DNA of 50,631 nt from Bacilli bacterium (GTDB lineage Bacteria; Bacillota_I; Bacilli_A; ML615J-28; CAG-698). Shown piece by piece: positions 41,297 through 50,631 of this stretch. The stretch is taken from NCBI GenBank assembly GCA_028702495.1, contig JAQVOS010000004.1, positions 1-50,631 of the forward strand, given 5' to 3'. How positions within the stretch are numbered: the first letter of the stretch is position 1; each line of letters opens with the position of its first letter. Under the pieces are notes generated by a model. That model was not told where the DNA came from. It worked only from the letters and a program-made list of their open reading frames with translations, and searched no databases. The position numbers were made by a program, and so were the translations under genes.

Positions 41297-42121
41297 ATGT
41301 TAGAATTACCAGAATGTTATCACATTGCAAAACAATTAAATCAAGTGTTGATTGGTAAAAAAATCAAGAAAGTGATTGCCAATGATACACCTCATAAAAT
41401 GGCTTGGTATTTCGAAGACAACCCTTCCAATTATCATCTTCTTTTAAGAAACCGCGTCATTCGTAAAATTAGTGCTTTTGGGCCAATGATTGAAATCGCT
41501 GCCGGTCGCAGTCGCATTCTCCTATCGGATGGAGTGATTATTAATTACTATCAGCCAGGAGAAGAAGTAAAACCCAAACATCAATTATATATTGAAATGA
41601 AAGATGGCTGTAAATTGGTTTGTAGCATTGCAATGTATGGTGGGCTATTTGTTTTTCTAAATAAGCAAAACAAGAATCTTTATTATTTGATTGCAAAAGC
41701 AAAACCATCACCTCTGTCGATTGGATTTAATGAAACTTACTTTACCAAACTATTTGATGAAGCAAAACCAACCTTGAATCTAAAAGCTTTTCTTGCCACT
41801 GAACAACGCATTCCAGGCTTAGGAAACGGAGTATTGCAAGACATTCTATTTGCTTCAAAATTGAACCCTAAACGAAAACTTATGACCCTTGATCCTGAAG
41901 AGAAACACGAATTATTCCATGCCATCAAAGACACCCTTGCGATGATGGCTAAAATGGGAGGTCGTGATACCGAAAAAGATATCTATGGGAAAGCAGGTGG
42001 ATACCTCACCATTCTTTCTAATGGAACCAAAGATCATCCATGTCCTCGTTGTCGTGGAACGATTGTGAAAGAAGCCTTCATGGGGGGGAGTATTTACTAC
42101 TGTGATAGCTGTCAAAAATAG
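41297..42121 (+). CDS. Fpg/Nei-family protein (formamidopyrimidine-DNA glycosylase/endonuclease VIII-like)
   Basis: MLELPECYHIAKQL, RIPGLGNGVLQDILF (H2TH), C-terminal zinc finger CPRCRGTIVKEAFMGGSIYYCDSCQK. Confidence 0.88.
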   Translation: MLELPECYHIAKQLNQVLIGKKIKKVIANDTPHKMAWYFEDNPSNYHLLLRNRVIRKISAFGPMIEIAAGRSRILLSDGVIINYYQPGEEVKPKHQLYIEMKDGCKLVCSIAMYGGLFVFLNKQNKNLYYLIAKAKPSPLSIGFNETYFTKLFDEAKPTLNLKAFLATEQRIPGLGNGVLQDILFASKLNPKRKLMTLDPEEKHELFHAIKDTLAMMAKMGGRDTEKDIYGKAGGYLTILSNGTKDHPCPRCRGTIVKEAFMGGSIYYCDSCQK

Positions 42122-42125
42122 TTTT

Positions 42126-42153
42126 TAAAAACCTCATTTACTTGAGGTTTTTT
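42126..42153 (+). terminator. Rho-independent terminator
   Basis: AAAACCTCA-TTTACT-TGAGGTTTTTT. Confidence 0.8.
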
Positions 42154-42238
42154 CATTGCATTTAATATGTAAATCGATTTCAATTGCCAAAGTAGAATCG
42201 TTATGGTAAAATATAAATGATATTTGGGAGGAAATAAT

Positions 42239-43657
42239 ATGCGTAAAACAAAGATTATTTGTACAATTGGTCCTGCATGCGAATCAATTGAAATGTTGAA
42301 AAAATTGATTAAAAACGGACTTGATTGTGCTCGTCTGAATTTTTCTCATGGAGATTATGAAGAGCATGGAAATCGCATTAATCGCATTAAACAGTTACGA
42401 CAAGAACTTCATATTCCTCTTCCCATTCTCCTTGATACCAAAGGACCAGAAATAAGAATTGGAAAATTTACTCAAGGTTCAGTTGAGTTAAAAGAAGGAG
42501 ATTTCTTTTTATTCAATACCAATCCTAACACCCTTGGTACTGTGGATGAAGTTGCAATTTCATGCCCTCAATTATATAAAGATATTCATGTCGGTGCAAC
42601 GATTTTGGTCGATGATGGCAAGGTTGGATTTGAAGTGGTTGAACTCCTTGATGGATCGATTAAAACTAAGGTTCTTAACAGTGGAAAACTGTCCAATCGT
42701 AAGAGTGTTAATGTTCCCAATGTGTCCATCAATCTTCCTTACATGAGTGAACAAGATAAGGCGGATCTTTTATTTGGAATTTCTCAAGATGTCGACTTTA
42801 TTGCTGCAAGTTTTACCCGAACTGAACAAGACATGTTAGAACTAAGAAACTTCCTTGATTGCAATGGCGGTGAACGGATTAAAGTGATTGCTAAAATTGA
42901 GAATAGACAGGGTATTAACAATCTTGATGCCATCTTAAAAGTTGTGGATGGAGTAATGATTGCTCGTGGCGATATGGGGGTTGAAGTCCCTTTTAGAGAA
43001 CTTCCTTTTATTCAAAAAGAAATTATTAAGAAATGTTATCGTTCGGGGAAACATGTCATTACAGCCACACAAATGCTTGAATCCATGACTAAAAATCCAC
43101 GGCCAACGCGTGCAGAAGTATCCGATGTCGCGAATGCGATTTATGATGGAACAACCATTATCATGTTATCGGGTGAAACTGCAATGGGAGACTATCCAAT
43201 TGAAAGTCTTAAAGCAATGGCCGAAATTGCAGAAACAACAGAAGACTCCATTAATTATAAGAAACGATTTGAAAACAATCATCTTGATTTAGGTGTTGCA
43301 GTGATGAGTGCCATCGCCAATGCTGCGGTCATCTCTGCCAATCAAATTGATGCTAGAGCCATTGTTGCCGTTACAAGAAAAGGTGTTACAGCGAAAGTTA
43401 TTGCGAACTATCGCCCAAATAGCCCCATCGTCGCTGTCACAGCAGACGCCAAAGCATATCATCAAATGCGACTTGGCTGGAACGTATATCCTCTTCTCTT
43501 CCCCGCTTTAGACGAATCGATTGAAGATGCTTTTGAGAGCGCAGTCAAACTCGCAAAAGAGGCAGCATATGTGAAAAAAGATGACCTTATTGTCATTACA
43601 GGTGGCGTGAAAAAATCCGATTTACAAACTGGAATTTTAAAAATCCATAAAGTATAA
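42239..43657 (+). CDS. pyk: Pyruvate kinase
   Basis: MRKTKIICTIGPACES, LLDTKGPEIRIG, MIARGDMGVEVP, TATQMLESMTKNPRPTRAEVSDVANAIYDGTT. Confidence 0.97.
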   Translation: MRKTKIICTIGPACESIEMLKKLIKNGLDCARLNFSHGDYEEHGNRINRIKQLRQELHIPLPILLDTKGPEIRIGKFTQGSVELKEGDFFLFNTNPNTLGTVDEVAISCPQLYKDIHVGATILVDDGKVGFEVVELLDGSIKTKVLNSGKLSNRKSVNVPNVSINLPYMSEQDKADLLFGISQDVDFIAASFTRTEQDMLELRNFLDCNGGERIKVIAKIENRQGINNLDAILKVVDGVMIARGDMGVEVPFRELPFIQKEIIKKCYRSGKHVITATQMLESMTKNPRPTRAEVSDVANAIYDGTTIIMLSGETAMGDYPIESLKAMAEIAETTEDSINYKKRFENNHLDLGVAVMSAIANAAVISANQIDARAIVAVTRKGVTAKVIANYRPNSPIVAVTADAKAYHQMRLGWNVYPLLFPALDESIEDAFESAVKLAKEAAYVKKDDLIVITGGVKKSDLQTGILKIHKV

Positions 43658-43666
43658 GTCATATCA

Positions 43667-43700
43667 TAGGTATCGCTTAATTATTAAAAGCGATACCTAT
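43667..43700 (+). terminator. Rho-independent terminator after pyk
   Basis: ATAGGTATCGCTT...AAGCGATACCTAT plus T-run. Confidence 0.85.
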
Positions 43701-43766
43701 TTTTTCATTGACAAACACCCTCTTGTTCGTTATAATATGAAGCATATTGAAAAAGAGGTTATTTAC

Positions 43767-46082
43767 ATGCGCAAAATTTTATTATCCCTTTTGTTCTTGG
43801 CTTCCATCCTTCTCACAGGATGTGATTTACTACAGCAGTATCAAGAACAAAAAATCTACATTTCATTTGACACCTATGGAGCGGGTCAAATTGAAAGGAT
43901 TTATTTAGAAGATTTTACAGAACTCCCAATTCCTGAAAAAGAAGGATACAATTTTGTTGGCTGGTTTTATGAAAGAACCTATGAAACAGAAGCAACCAAT
44001 GAAAATATTGCTCTCATAACAAAATCAATCTCAGTATATGCTCAGTGGGAATATATTGGGGAAACCTATACAGTAACCTTCGTTGACTATGATGAGACTG
44101 TGTTAAAAGATGAAATTGTTGCTTATAATCAAAGCGCAACTCCTCCCACAAATCCAACACGGGAAGGATATACCTTTACTGGATGGAATGCCTCATATGA
44201 AGAAATCACAGAGAATAAAACAATTGTTGCTGAGTACGAAGTAAATGTATACACCATTCGTTTCTTAGATTATGATGGAACGATTCTAAAAGTAGAACAT
44301 GTGGAATACTTGTTAAATGCGACGCCTCCTATCGATCCTGAGCGTCCCAATTATGCATTTATTGAATGGCAAGGAACTTATATCCAAGTAGAAAATGATG
44401 CTGACATTATGGCTATCTATGAATCAACAGACGTTACCATTACTTATGAAGTGATGGGCGGAAGTCCTGTTGAGAGCATCGTCTTAGAATATGGAGCAAC
44501 CATCCCTCTACCTACCTCAACCAAAACAGGATATATCTTCTCTGGTTGGACATATTTAGGAAGTCCTCTCACAATGACTAAAGCTTATCAAGATATGGCC
44601 CTTGTTGCAACCTGGGCTGTGGAAGCAGATTATACATTATCTTTTGATAGCAAAGGTGGAAGTCTAGTGAGCCCCATGAGCGTATCAACGCTTCAAGTCA
44701 TCAATACTCTTCCCACCCCAACCAAATCAGGAGGTACTTTTCTCCATTGGATTTGTAATGGATTTATTGTAACAACTCCATGTGTTTATAATTATGGAGA
44801 AAATGTTACCTTTGAAGCCGTTTATACGACACTTTATTATTCAAATGCTGAAACAGTTTTTTATCGAAATAAAACCAATCAAGTGATGATTCCTGATACT
44901 TATGCGGAGCGCGAGGAAGAATTCCGTGGCGTTTGGGTTTCATTCATCACCAACGATCTTTCTGGATTCCAAAGTGAAGAACAAATGAAGTCTCAACTCA
45001 ATGACATTTTAGACCATTTAGAAGCTTGGAATATGAATGCGATTGTATTCCATGTTCGAACTCATAACAATGCTTATTTTAATACCACAAGAGATCCCCA
45101 AGCTAGTTATATGGCGGGTGTTAATTACGGAGAATGGGATTATCTTACTTGGTTTATTGATGAATGTCATAAACGTGGAATCGAATTTCATGCATGGCTA
45201 AATCCTTATCGAATTTCATCTTCAACAAATGCTAATACCATTGCGGCAAATTATGCAGCGTATCCCGACAATCCAGCTAGTAATCCTGACAATATATTGG
45301 TCGGAACCAGTTCTTCTATACTAAATCCTGGAGAACCAGCGGTTAGAGAATATTTGGTGGATGTGTGCATGGAAGTTATTGAAAAATATGATGTCGATGC
45401 CCTTCATTTTGATGATTACTTTTACATCTCGATGGATAGTGGCGCCGATATCGTTACATATAATAAATATAAATCATTATCTCAAACCACAAACATTTCC
45501 GATTGGAGACGGGAGCAGGTAGACTTGTTCATCAAAGCATTAAGTGATGAGATACGAGCCAACAACATGGCCACAGGACGGGATGTAGAACTCGGAATTT
45601 CTCCCAGTGGAATTTGGCGTAATGGTACAGGAAGTACAATGCTTACCTATGATAATAATGGAACAGCTGTCACCACTGGTAGTAATACAAGTGGGATGGA
45701 ACACTATGCTGGATACCTTTATTCCGATACCAAAAAATGGGTTGATGAAGAATGGATTGATTATATCATTCCTCAAACTTATTGGAGTTTCACGCAAACG
45801 GTTGCTCAGTATGCTGAACTCGCCGATTGGTGGAGTAAAGTAGTTAAGTATAAAAATGTGAAACTTTATATGGGGATGGGAATATACATGGAATCCTATG
45901 GATGGGGGAACAATCCATATGAAGCAAGTGATCAAGTTCTCTATAACACTAAGTTCCCCGAAATAGATGGTGTTTGTATTTTTAGATATAAATATATTAT
46001 TTATCGTCTAAGCGCTAACAACGCTGGAACTTTAAGACTTATCAATGACTATTGGCAACATAAAGTCTCTGTTCCTGAATAA
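43767..46082 (+). CDS. Lipoprotein with InlB-type repeats and C-terminal GHL10/DUF187-type glycosyl-hydrolase-like domain
   Basis: MRKILLSLLFLASILLTGC lipobox; EGYTFTGWNASYEEI / TGYIFSGWTYLG repeats; EEFRGVWVSFITNDL...IVFHVRTHNNAYF...GIEFHAWLNPYR...ALHFDDYFY. Confidence 0.87.
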   Translation: MRKILLSLLFLASILLTGCDLLQQYQEQKIYISFDTYGAGQIERIYLEDFTELPIPEKEGYNFVGWFYERTYETEATNENIALITKSISVYAQWEYIGETYTVTFVDYDETVLKDEIVAYNQSATPPTNPTREGYTFTGWNASYEEITENKTIVAEYEVNVYTIRFLDYDGTILKVEHVEYLLNATPPIDPERPNYAFIEWQGTYIQVENDADIMAIYESTDVTITYEVMGGSPVESIVLEYGATIPLPTSTKTGYIFSGWTYLGSPLTMTKAYQDMALVATWAVEADYTLSFDSKGGSLVSPMSVSTLQVINTLPTPTKSGGTFLHWICNGFIVTTPCVYNYGENVTFEAVYTTLYYSNAETVFYRNKTNQVMIPDTYAEREEEFRGVWVSFITNDLSGFQSEEQMKSQLNDILDHLEAWNMNAIVFHVRTHNNAYFNTTRDPQASYMAGVNYGEWDYLTWFIDECHKRGIEFHAWLNPYRISSSTNANTIAANYAAYPDNPASNPDNILVGTSSSILNPGEPAVREYLVDVCMEVIEKYDVDALHFDDYFYISMDSGADIVTYNKYKSLSQTTNISDWRREQVDLFIKALSDEIRANNMATGRDVELGISPSGIWRNGTGSTMLTYDNNGTAVTTGSNTSGMEHYAGYLYSDTKKWVDEEWIDYIIPQTYWSFTQTVAQYAELADWWSKVVKYKNVKLYMGMGIYMESYGWGNNPYEASDQVLYNTKFPEIDGVCIFRYKYIIYRLSANNAGTLRLINDYWQHKVSVPE

Positions 46083-46132
46083 GTAAGGAAAAGTCCCAAC
46101 AAAACAGTTGGGACTTTTAGAAAGAAATAACG

Positions 46133-47023
46133 ATGAAAAAAGCCATTATTTATGCGATTTTAGCAGCCATTTTATATGCAATAAGCACGCCATTTTCAAA
46201 GCTTTTATTGCAAACAATTTCACCCACCTTACTCGCAGGACTTCTCTATTTTGGAGCGGGATTGGGCATGGGGATTCTTTACCTATTTCGATTGAAACAT
46301 TTGACTGGAATGAACCACGAACCCATATCCATAAAAAGTCTTCCTCCCATCATTGGAATGATTGTGCTTGATGTCGCTGCGCCTATTCTTTTACTCATTG
46401 GACTGAAAATGAGTCTACCAGAAAATGTGGCCTTACTCAATAATTTTGAGATTGTAGCAACCACCTTGATTGCAGCTCTGTTTTTCAAAGAAATGATTCC
46501 TGTTCGAGTTCGATGGGGGATTGTTTTAATCTTTCTTGCGACCTTTGTTTTATCGTTTGAAAACATTCAAACATTCACATTCTCATGGGGATCACTATTT
46601 GTATTACTTGCAGCCATCTGTTGGGGACTTGAAAACAATTTAACTCGCATTTTATCAAAACACAACCCCCTCTTTATTGTGATGTTAAAAGGAATTTTTT
46701 CAGGAATTTGTTCTTTGGGAATTGCCGTCATCATGAAAGAGACCACGAGTAACATTTGGATGATTCTATCAGCCCTTCTTCTAGGATTTGTAACCTATGG
46801 ACTTAGCATTTATTTCTATGTCACTGCGCAAAAACAACTGGGTGCAGCAAAGACATCTAGTTATTATGCCATCAGTCCCTTTATTGGGGCTATGATATCT
46901 CTCGTCATCTTTCTTGAAGTACCGGGAATTCTATTCTTTATCTCACTTGCGATGATGATCATTGGAACTTATCTCGTCTCAACTCCATCATCTATCTTTA
47001 AACATTCAAAAAACACCCATTGA
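46133..47023 (+). CDS. EamA/DMT-family transporter
   Basis: Ten-TM-like hydrophobic pattern, AILAAILYAISTPFSKLLLQTISP...; second EamA repeat. Confidence 0.85.
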   Translation: MKKAIIYAILAAILYAISTPFSKLLLQTISPTLLAGLLYFGAGLGMGILYLFRLKHLTGMNHEPISIKSLPPIIGMIVLDVAAPILLLIGLKMSLPENVALLNNFEIVATTLIAALFFKEMIPVRVRWGIVLIFLATFVLSFENIQTFTFSWGSLFVLLAAICWGLENNLTRILSKHNPLFIVMLKGIFSGICSLGIAVIMKETTSNIWMILSALLLGFVTYGLSIYFYVTAQKQLGAAKTSSYYAISPFIGAMISLVIFLEVPGILFFISLAMMIIGTYLVSTPSSIFKHSKNTH

Positions 47024-47040
47024 TTTTCAATGGGTGTTTT
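47010..47040. terminator. Bidirectional terminator between convergent genes
   Basis: AAAACACCCATTGA-TTT-TCAATGGGTGTTTT. Confidence 0.85.
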
Positions 47041-47066
47041 TAATTGTTATACCAAAAGATAGATAA

Positions 47067-47960
47067 TTAATCTAAGTGTAAAGGTTTAAATAGGAAAGGG
47101 AAGAGCCCCATTCCAACAAAACTAACGAGTCCATAGCGTAACATATCAAGGAAAATATAGCCCTCAGGGAAGAGTATATCAAGACCAAAGAGTAACCCGA
47201 TAAAAACTATTAAACTCAAGCCAAAGCGAATTAAACGGCGTTTTATAGCGGTTTGACACGTGAAGTTCACATATTTGTTTTCAACAAAGACAGCTGCAAT
47301 AAAACCTAAGAATAAAGCATATCCTGTGTAAAAATCGCGATAGATTTCGATATCAGAAAAAGAGGGACGATAATAGATAAAGACAAAGGGTAAGAAGCAT
47401 AAAGCTGTTGCATTGAATAAAATCATTTTATGTTTAAAGTTTGATCCCCATTTTTGATATAGATAGGTTCCAAGAAGAGCTCCTCCAAAACCTAATAGTG
47501 CTCCCGCGATGACATCAGTGGGATAATGTACCCCCAAATATACTCGAGAACAAGCAATGAGGATGATGATAACACCAATGGCAATCCATAATTTATGATT
47601 TTTGAAATGAAGGCCAACTGCACTATAGAACGTTGAAGCGTTTTGGGTGTGTCCGCTCGGAAAAGAAAAACCAGTAGCTGTTTCTTGTCGGGCGGGAATG
47701 ATGGATTCATCTACAGTAAATGGACGAGCCCTTTCGACAAGCCCCTTGATGGCATTGTTTGAACAAACACCAATGAAAACACAGTAAGCAATTTGCTCCC
47801 CTACCTTTTTGTTATAGACAAAATAGATAAAAGCAAGAATAACAATTAATACGTATTGTTCACCGAAGATGGTGATGAGTTCTCCAATGATATTAGAAAC
47901 CTCGGTTGAAGTTGATCGTAACCATTTAATTAGTGCAAGTTCCCATTCCATAACATTCAC
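47067..47960 (-). CDS. PAP2-family phosphatase
   Basis: KGLVERARP...FSFPSGHTQNA...SRVYLGVHYPTDVIAG. Confidence 0.92.
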   Translation of the reverse strand: MNVMEWELALIKWLRSTSTEVSNIIGELITIFGEQYVLIVILAFIYFVYNKKVGEQIAYCVFIGVCSNNAIKGLVERARPFTVDESIIPARQETATGFSFPSGHTQNASTFYSAVGLHFKNHKLWIAIGVIIILIACSRVYLGVHYPTDVIAGALLGFGGALLGTYLYQKWGSNFKHKMILFNATALCFLPFVFIYYRPSFSDIEIYRDFYTGYALFLGFIAAVFVENKYVNFTCQTAIKRRLIRFGLSLIVFIGLLFGLDILFPEGYIFLDMLRYGLVSFVGMGLFPFLFKPLHLD

Positions 47961-48034
47961 TCCTTAATGTAACACTTGATAATCTTATTGTAAATGATTT
48001 CAAGAATAAATGCAAGATTTTGAGAGTTTTTTTA

Positions 48035-48061
48035 AAAGCTACGTTTTTTAGACGTAGCTTT
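48035..48061 (-). terminator. Rho-independent terminator after SPFH operon
   Basis: AAAGCTACGT...ACGTAGCTTT stem with T-run on minus strand. Confidence 0.75.
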
Positions 48062-48064
48062 TTA

Positions 48065-49024
48065 TTATTTCGTATTCTTTAACACTTCTGACATTGAGGT
48101 TGCAAGTCCAGCAAGACTTTGAATCTCGGAAGGAATGATGATTTTGGTTGCTTGTCCTTTTGACATTTCTACCAAAGCTTCATATGCTTTTAAAGCAAGA
48201 ACCGCTTGATCAACGCCGGCTTTCTTAATAAGTTCTAATCCTTTTGCAGTAGCTTCTTGCACTTGAATGATGGCTTCCGCATCACCTTCAGCCTTTAGAA
48301 TCGCAGCGCGTTTATTACCTTCAGCTTCTTCAATAAGAACTTGACGTTGAGCTTCTGCTCGGAGAATTTCTGATTCTTTAAAACCTTCAGCTTGAAGAAT
48401 CGCAGATCTCTTTTCACCTTCAGCACGAAGAATAGATTCACGACGTTCACGTTCGGCTCTCATTTGCTTTTCCATGGCGTCACGGATATCTTTTGGAGGA
48501 AGGATGTTCTTGAGTTCAACACGATTGACACGAATACCCCACGCATCGGTAGCGATGTCAAGAATATCACGCATCTTGGTATTGATTAAGTCACGGCTTG
48601 TTAAAGTGGCATCTAGTTCAATTTCACCAATAATATTACGAAGAGTTGTTGCTGTCAGTTTTTCTAAAGCTGCTCGAGGATCTTCAACCCCATAAGCATA
48701 GAATTTACAGTCGGTAACTTGATAGAAAACAACAGTATCGATTTGCATTGTGACGTTATCTTTTGTAATAACGGGCTGAGGCTCATAGTCAACCACTTGC
48801 TCCTTTTTAGAAATACGACGAGTCACGCGAAAGAAGAAAGGAACTAAGAAGTGAACGCCTGACTCCCAAGTACAATAGTATTGACCAAGGCGTTCCACAA
48901 CAAAAGCTTCAGCTTGACGAACAATTTTAACACATGATAAAGCAAAAATAACGACAAGTGTAATAATGACAATTAAAATAATGGTTCCAGGCTGACTTGC
49001 AGCCAAGAAAAGATTTAAAAACAT
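48065..49024 (-). CDS. SPFH/Band-7 (stomatin/QmcA-like) membrane protein
   Basis: IVRQAEAFVVERLGQYYCTWESGVHFLVPF, AMEKQMRAERERRESILRAEGEKRSAILQAEG coiled coil. Confidence 0.93.
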   Translation of the reverse strand: MFLNLFLAASQPGTIILIVIITLVVIFALSCVKIVRQAEAFVVERLGQYYCTWESGVHFLVPFFFRVTRRISKKEQVVDYEPQPVITKDNVTMQIDTVVFYQVTDCKFYAYGVEDPRAALEKLTATTLRNIIGEIELDATLTSRDLINTKMRDILDIATDAWGIRVNRVELKNILPPKDIRDAMEKQMRAERERRESILRAEGEKRSAILQAEGFKESEILRAEAQRQVLIEEAEGNKRAAILKAEGDAEAIIQVQEATAKGLELIKKAGVDQAVLALKAYEALVEMSKGQATKIIIPSEIQSLAGLATSMSEVLKNTK

Positions 49025-49051
49025 TTTTTTACCTCCGTGTTCTTAAATGGT

Positions 49052-49555
49052 TTATTCATAATAACAATAAATTTGATTGAGTTTTAATCCCATTTCCAAA
49101 AAACGGGATGTAGTGTCTTGATAAAGGGCTTGATTAAGTTCTTCGTGAGAAGATTTTAGATCATGGTAAGTCCTCTCTTTCACAAATTTAGTAAGTGTCT
49201 GGCCTAGAAAAGCGCGGACCCCTTCATAATCGGTATCTATTTTAGAAAACAAAATGAAATCATCAATATAATAAGTTATATGAATAAAGAAGGAAACAAA
49301 TTCATGATCAAGTGTTTCGACGCGAAGAATAGGAACGTCGAGTAATTGCTCAGCAATGGAATAACGAGCTACGCCAACATCAACAAAGGGAATTAGAAAG
49401 TGAAGACCACCTCGTAAAGTGCGATGAACCTTTCGCATCCGGCAAACGACCATCACTTCATCTTTTGCAACCACTCGCATTGTAAATGAGAGTAATACAA
49501 GTAAAGAGAGACCAATGATGATGAGGACGATTTCGTTATGAATGACGAGAATCAT
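49052..49555 (-). CDS. Short SPFH/Band-7-like protein lacking coiled-coil tail
   Basis: N-terminal TM; VAKDEVMVVCRMRKVHRTLRGGLHFLIPFVDVGVARYSIAEQLLDVP resembles Band-7 start. Confidence 0.7.
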   Translation of the reverse strand: MILVIHNEIVLIIIGLSLLVLLSFTMRVVAKDEVMVVCRMRKVHRTLRGGLHFLIPFVDVGVARYSIAEQLLDVPILRVETLDHEFVSFFIHITYYIDDFILFSKIDTDYEGVRAFLGQTLTKFVKERTYHDLKSSHEELNQALYQDTTSRFLEMGLKLNQIYCYYE

Positions 49556-50007
49556 AAAGGTTTGATTGTACTTGGTTCAATTTTAGAGATGACTAGTTTT
49601 GTTCCACTGATGGCATCAACGCTTACTTTTTCACCCACCACAAAAGATTGATTCTGATAATTAATGGCACGCCATAAATCATTTTCTACTTTTACTTCCC
49701 CCACTTCATTCGGGGCAACAACTTTTGTCACAATCCCAATCATCCCAATTACGCGGTCAGCGTTGGTTCGTACCGCACCTTTTTCCATCATTCGTTTGGT
49801 GAGAGGACGAGTTGCAAAGAGTAAGACAACGGATACTACAATAAATACAATGAATTGGGCTAGTTCACTTGCTTGAAAAACAGCAGCAATTAAAGCACCA
49901 ATTGCCCCTACTGTAAACCAAATGGTAACTAGGTCAGCAGTTGCTAGTTCAATAACAATTGTTACCGCAATTAAAACAATCCAAAGAATAATCATCGGCC
50001 AGTTCAT
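49552..50007 (-). CDS. NfeD-family membrane protein
   Basis: MNWPMIILWIVLIAVTIVIELATADLVTIWFTVGAIGALIAA...; C-terminal OB-like GMIGIVTKVVAPNEVGEVKVENDLWRA. Start trimmed from 50061. Confidence 0.85.
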   Translation of the reverse strand: MNWPMIILWIVLIAVTIVIELATADLVTIWFTVGAIGALIAAVFQASELAQFIVFIVVSVVLLFATRPLTKRMMEKGAVRTNADRVIGMIGIVTKVVAPNEVGEVKVENDLWRAINYQNQSFVVGEKVSVDAISGTKLVISKIEPSTIKPL

Positions 50008-50384
50008 TGAGTGACCTCCCTTTCTAAGTGAATTTTTAACATCTTTTCTGTTTGATCCCATTCACAAGGAAACTTGTGAAAAGGTTTTATGGAAAAATCA
50101 AGAGGGAAAATTGATATCAAATTGCGAATGATATTTTTTCCGTTGATTCGCCCATAACTAGGTTTGATGGAGATGGGATGTGTTTCATCTTCTGAATAGA
50201 GACCCATCGCCTGCTCATCTTTACTGATGGCTTTCACGACAAGAATTTTCTTTGCTTCATCAAAACCAATGAGTGTCGTATAAGCGCTCTTAAAGTGATT
50301 TGCAGCCACGGTATTGAGGGTAATGTTGGTTTCATATATTGTTGCAACACCATGATTGTTTCGTGTGAACCATTGAATTTCCAT
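50004..50384 (-). CDS. Uncharacterised protein, first gene of the NfeD/SPFH operon
   Basis: 126-aa ORF, 4-nt overlap with the NfeD gene start. Confidence 0.65.
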   Translation of the reverse strand: MEIQWFTRNNHGVATIYETNITLNTVAANHFKSAYTTLIGFDEAKKILVVKAISKDEQAMGLYSEDETHPISIKPSYGRINGKNIIRNLISIFPLDFSIKPFHKFPCEWDQTEKMLKIHLEREVTQ

Positions 50385-50536
50385 AATTTAACCTCCTACG
50401 AAACTATTATACAATAATATTCAAAAAAATACAAGACATTTATAAAAATATTTTTAAAATCGTGACGTTTATGAAAAAAATGTTGATATATAACTTTTTT
50501 GTGATATAACCCGAGTTTGACACTTGTTATGCGATA

Positions 50537-50576
50537 AAAGACTTATCTGAAGGTTGTAAACTTCAGATAAGTCTTT
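50537..50576. terminator. Strong terminator-like hairpin (16-bp perfect stem)
   Basis: AAAGACTTATCTGAAG-gttgtaaa-CTTCAGATAAGTCTTT. Confidence 0.8.
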
Positions 50577-50631
50577 ATTCATTTAAACACTATATTTAAT
50601 GGAAGATAAGTATTTCATAAAATTGACTTGT

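Overview
Chromosomal replication-origin region of an AT-rich, low-GC Gram-positive or Mollicutes-like bacterium. TGA appears to be used as a stop (e.g. the HIT gene), so code 11 is likely. dnaA (minus strand) marks the origin. DnaA-box clusters lie upstream of dnaA (~28974-29041) and in the dnaA-dnaN spacer (~27486-27502). Genes left of ~29 kb run mostly on the minus strand: dnaA, dnaN, yaaA/S4, recF, gyrB, gyrA, T-box-serS, pepA, M20 peptidase, SbcD/SbcC-like, two tandem DHH phosphoesterases, surE, rpoE, and a giant lipoprotein that runs off the left edge. Genes to the right run mostly on the plus strand: orphan membrane protein, rpmH, rnpA, yidC, jag, XRE regulator, MacB-like ABC transporter, AKR, mnmE, Fpg/Nei-like, pyk, GHL10 lipoprotein, EamA. 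Exceptions are Fic, an ISAs1-like element, and a PAP2/SPFH/NfeD block. The most interesting feature is at 23.4-26.3 kb. A two-gene plasmid-type partition cassette (small ribbon-helix-helix protein plus ParA) is inserted head-on between dnaN and yaaA-recF. It is preceded by a ~1.8 kb non-coding, very AT-rich field with diverged ~325-bp direct repeats and at least six copies of a near-palindromic 12-mer, ACATAWWTATGG. I interpret this as a chromosomal type-Ib-like segregation locus with its centromere field at oriC. Other notable items are an intact IS whose 10-bp target duplication sits exactly on the stop codon of the ABC transporter, a 32-bp perfect palindrome in that IS, an Fpg/Nei-like protein lacking the catalytic N-terminal proline, a GyrA with a long acidic N-terminal extension, and genes missing from the ORF track (the giant lipoprotein and rpmH).
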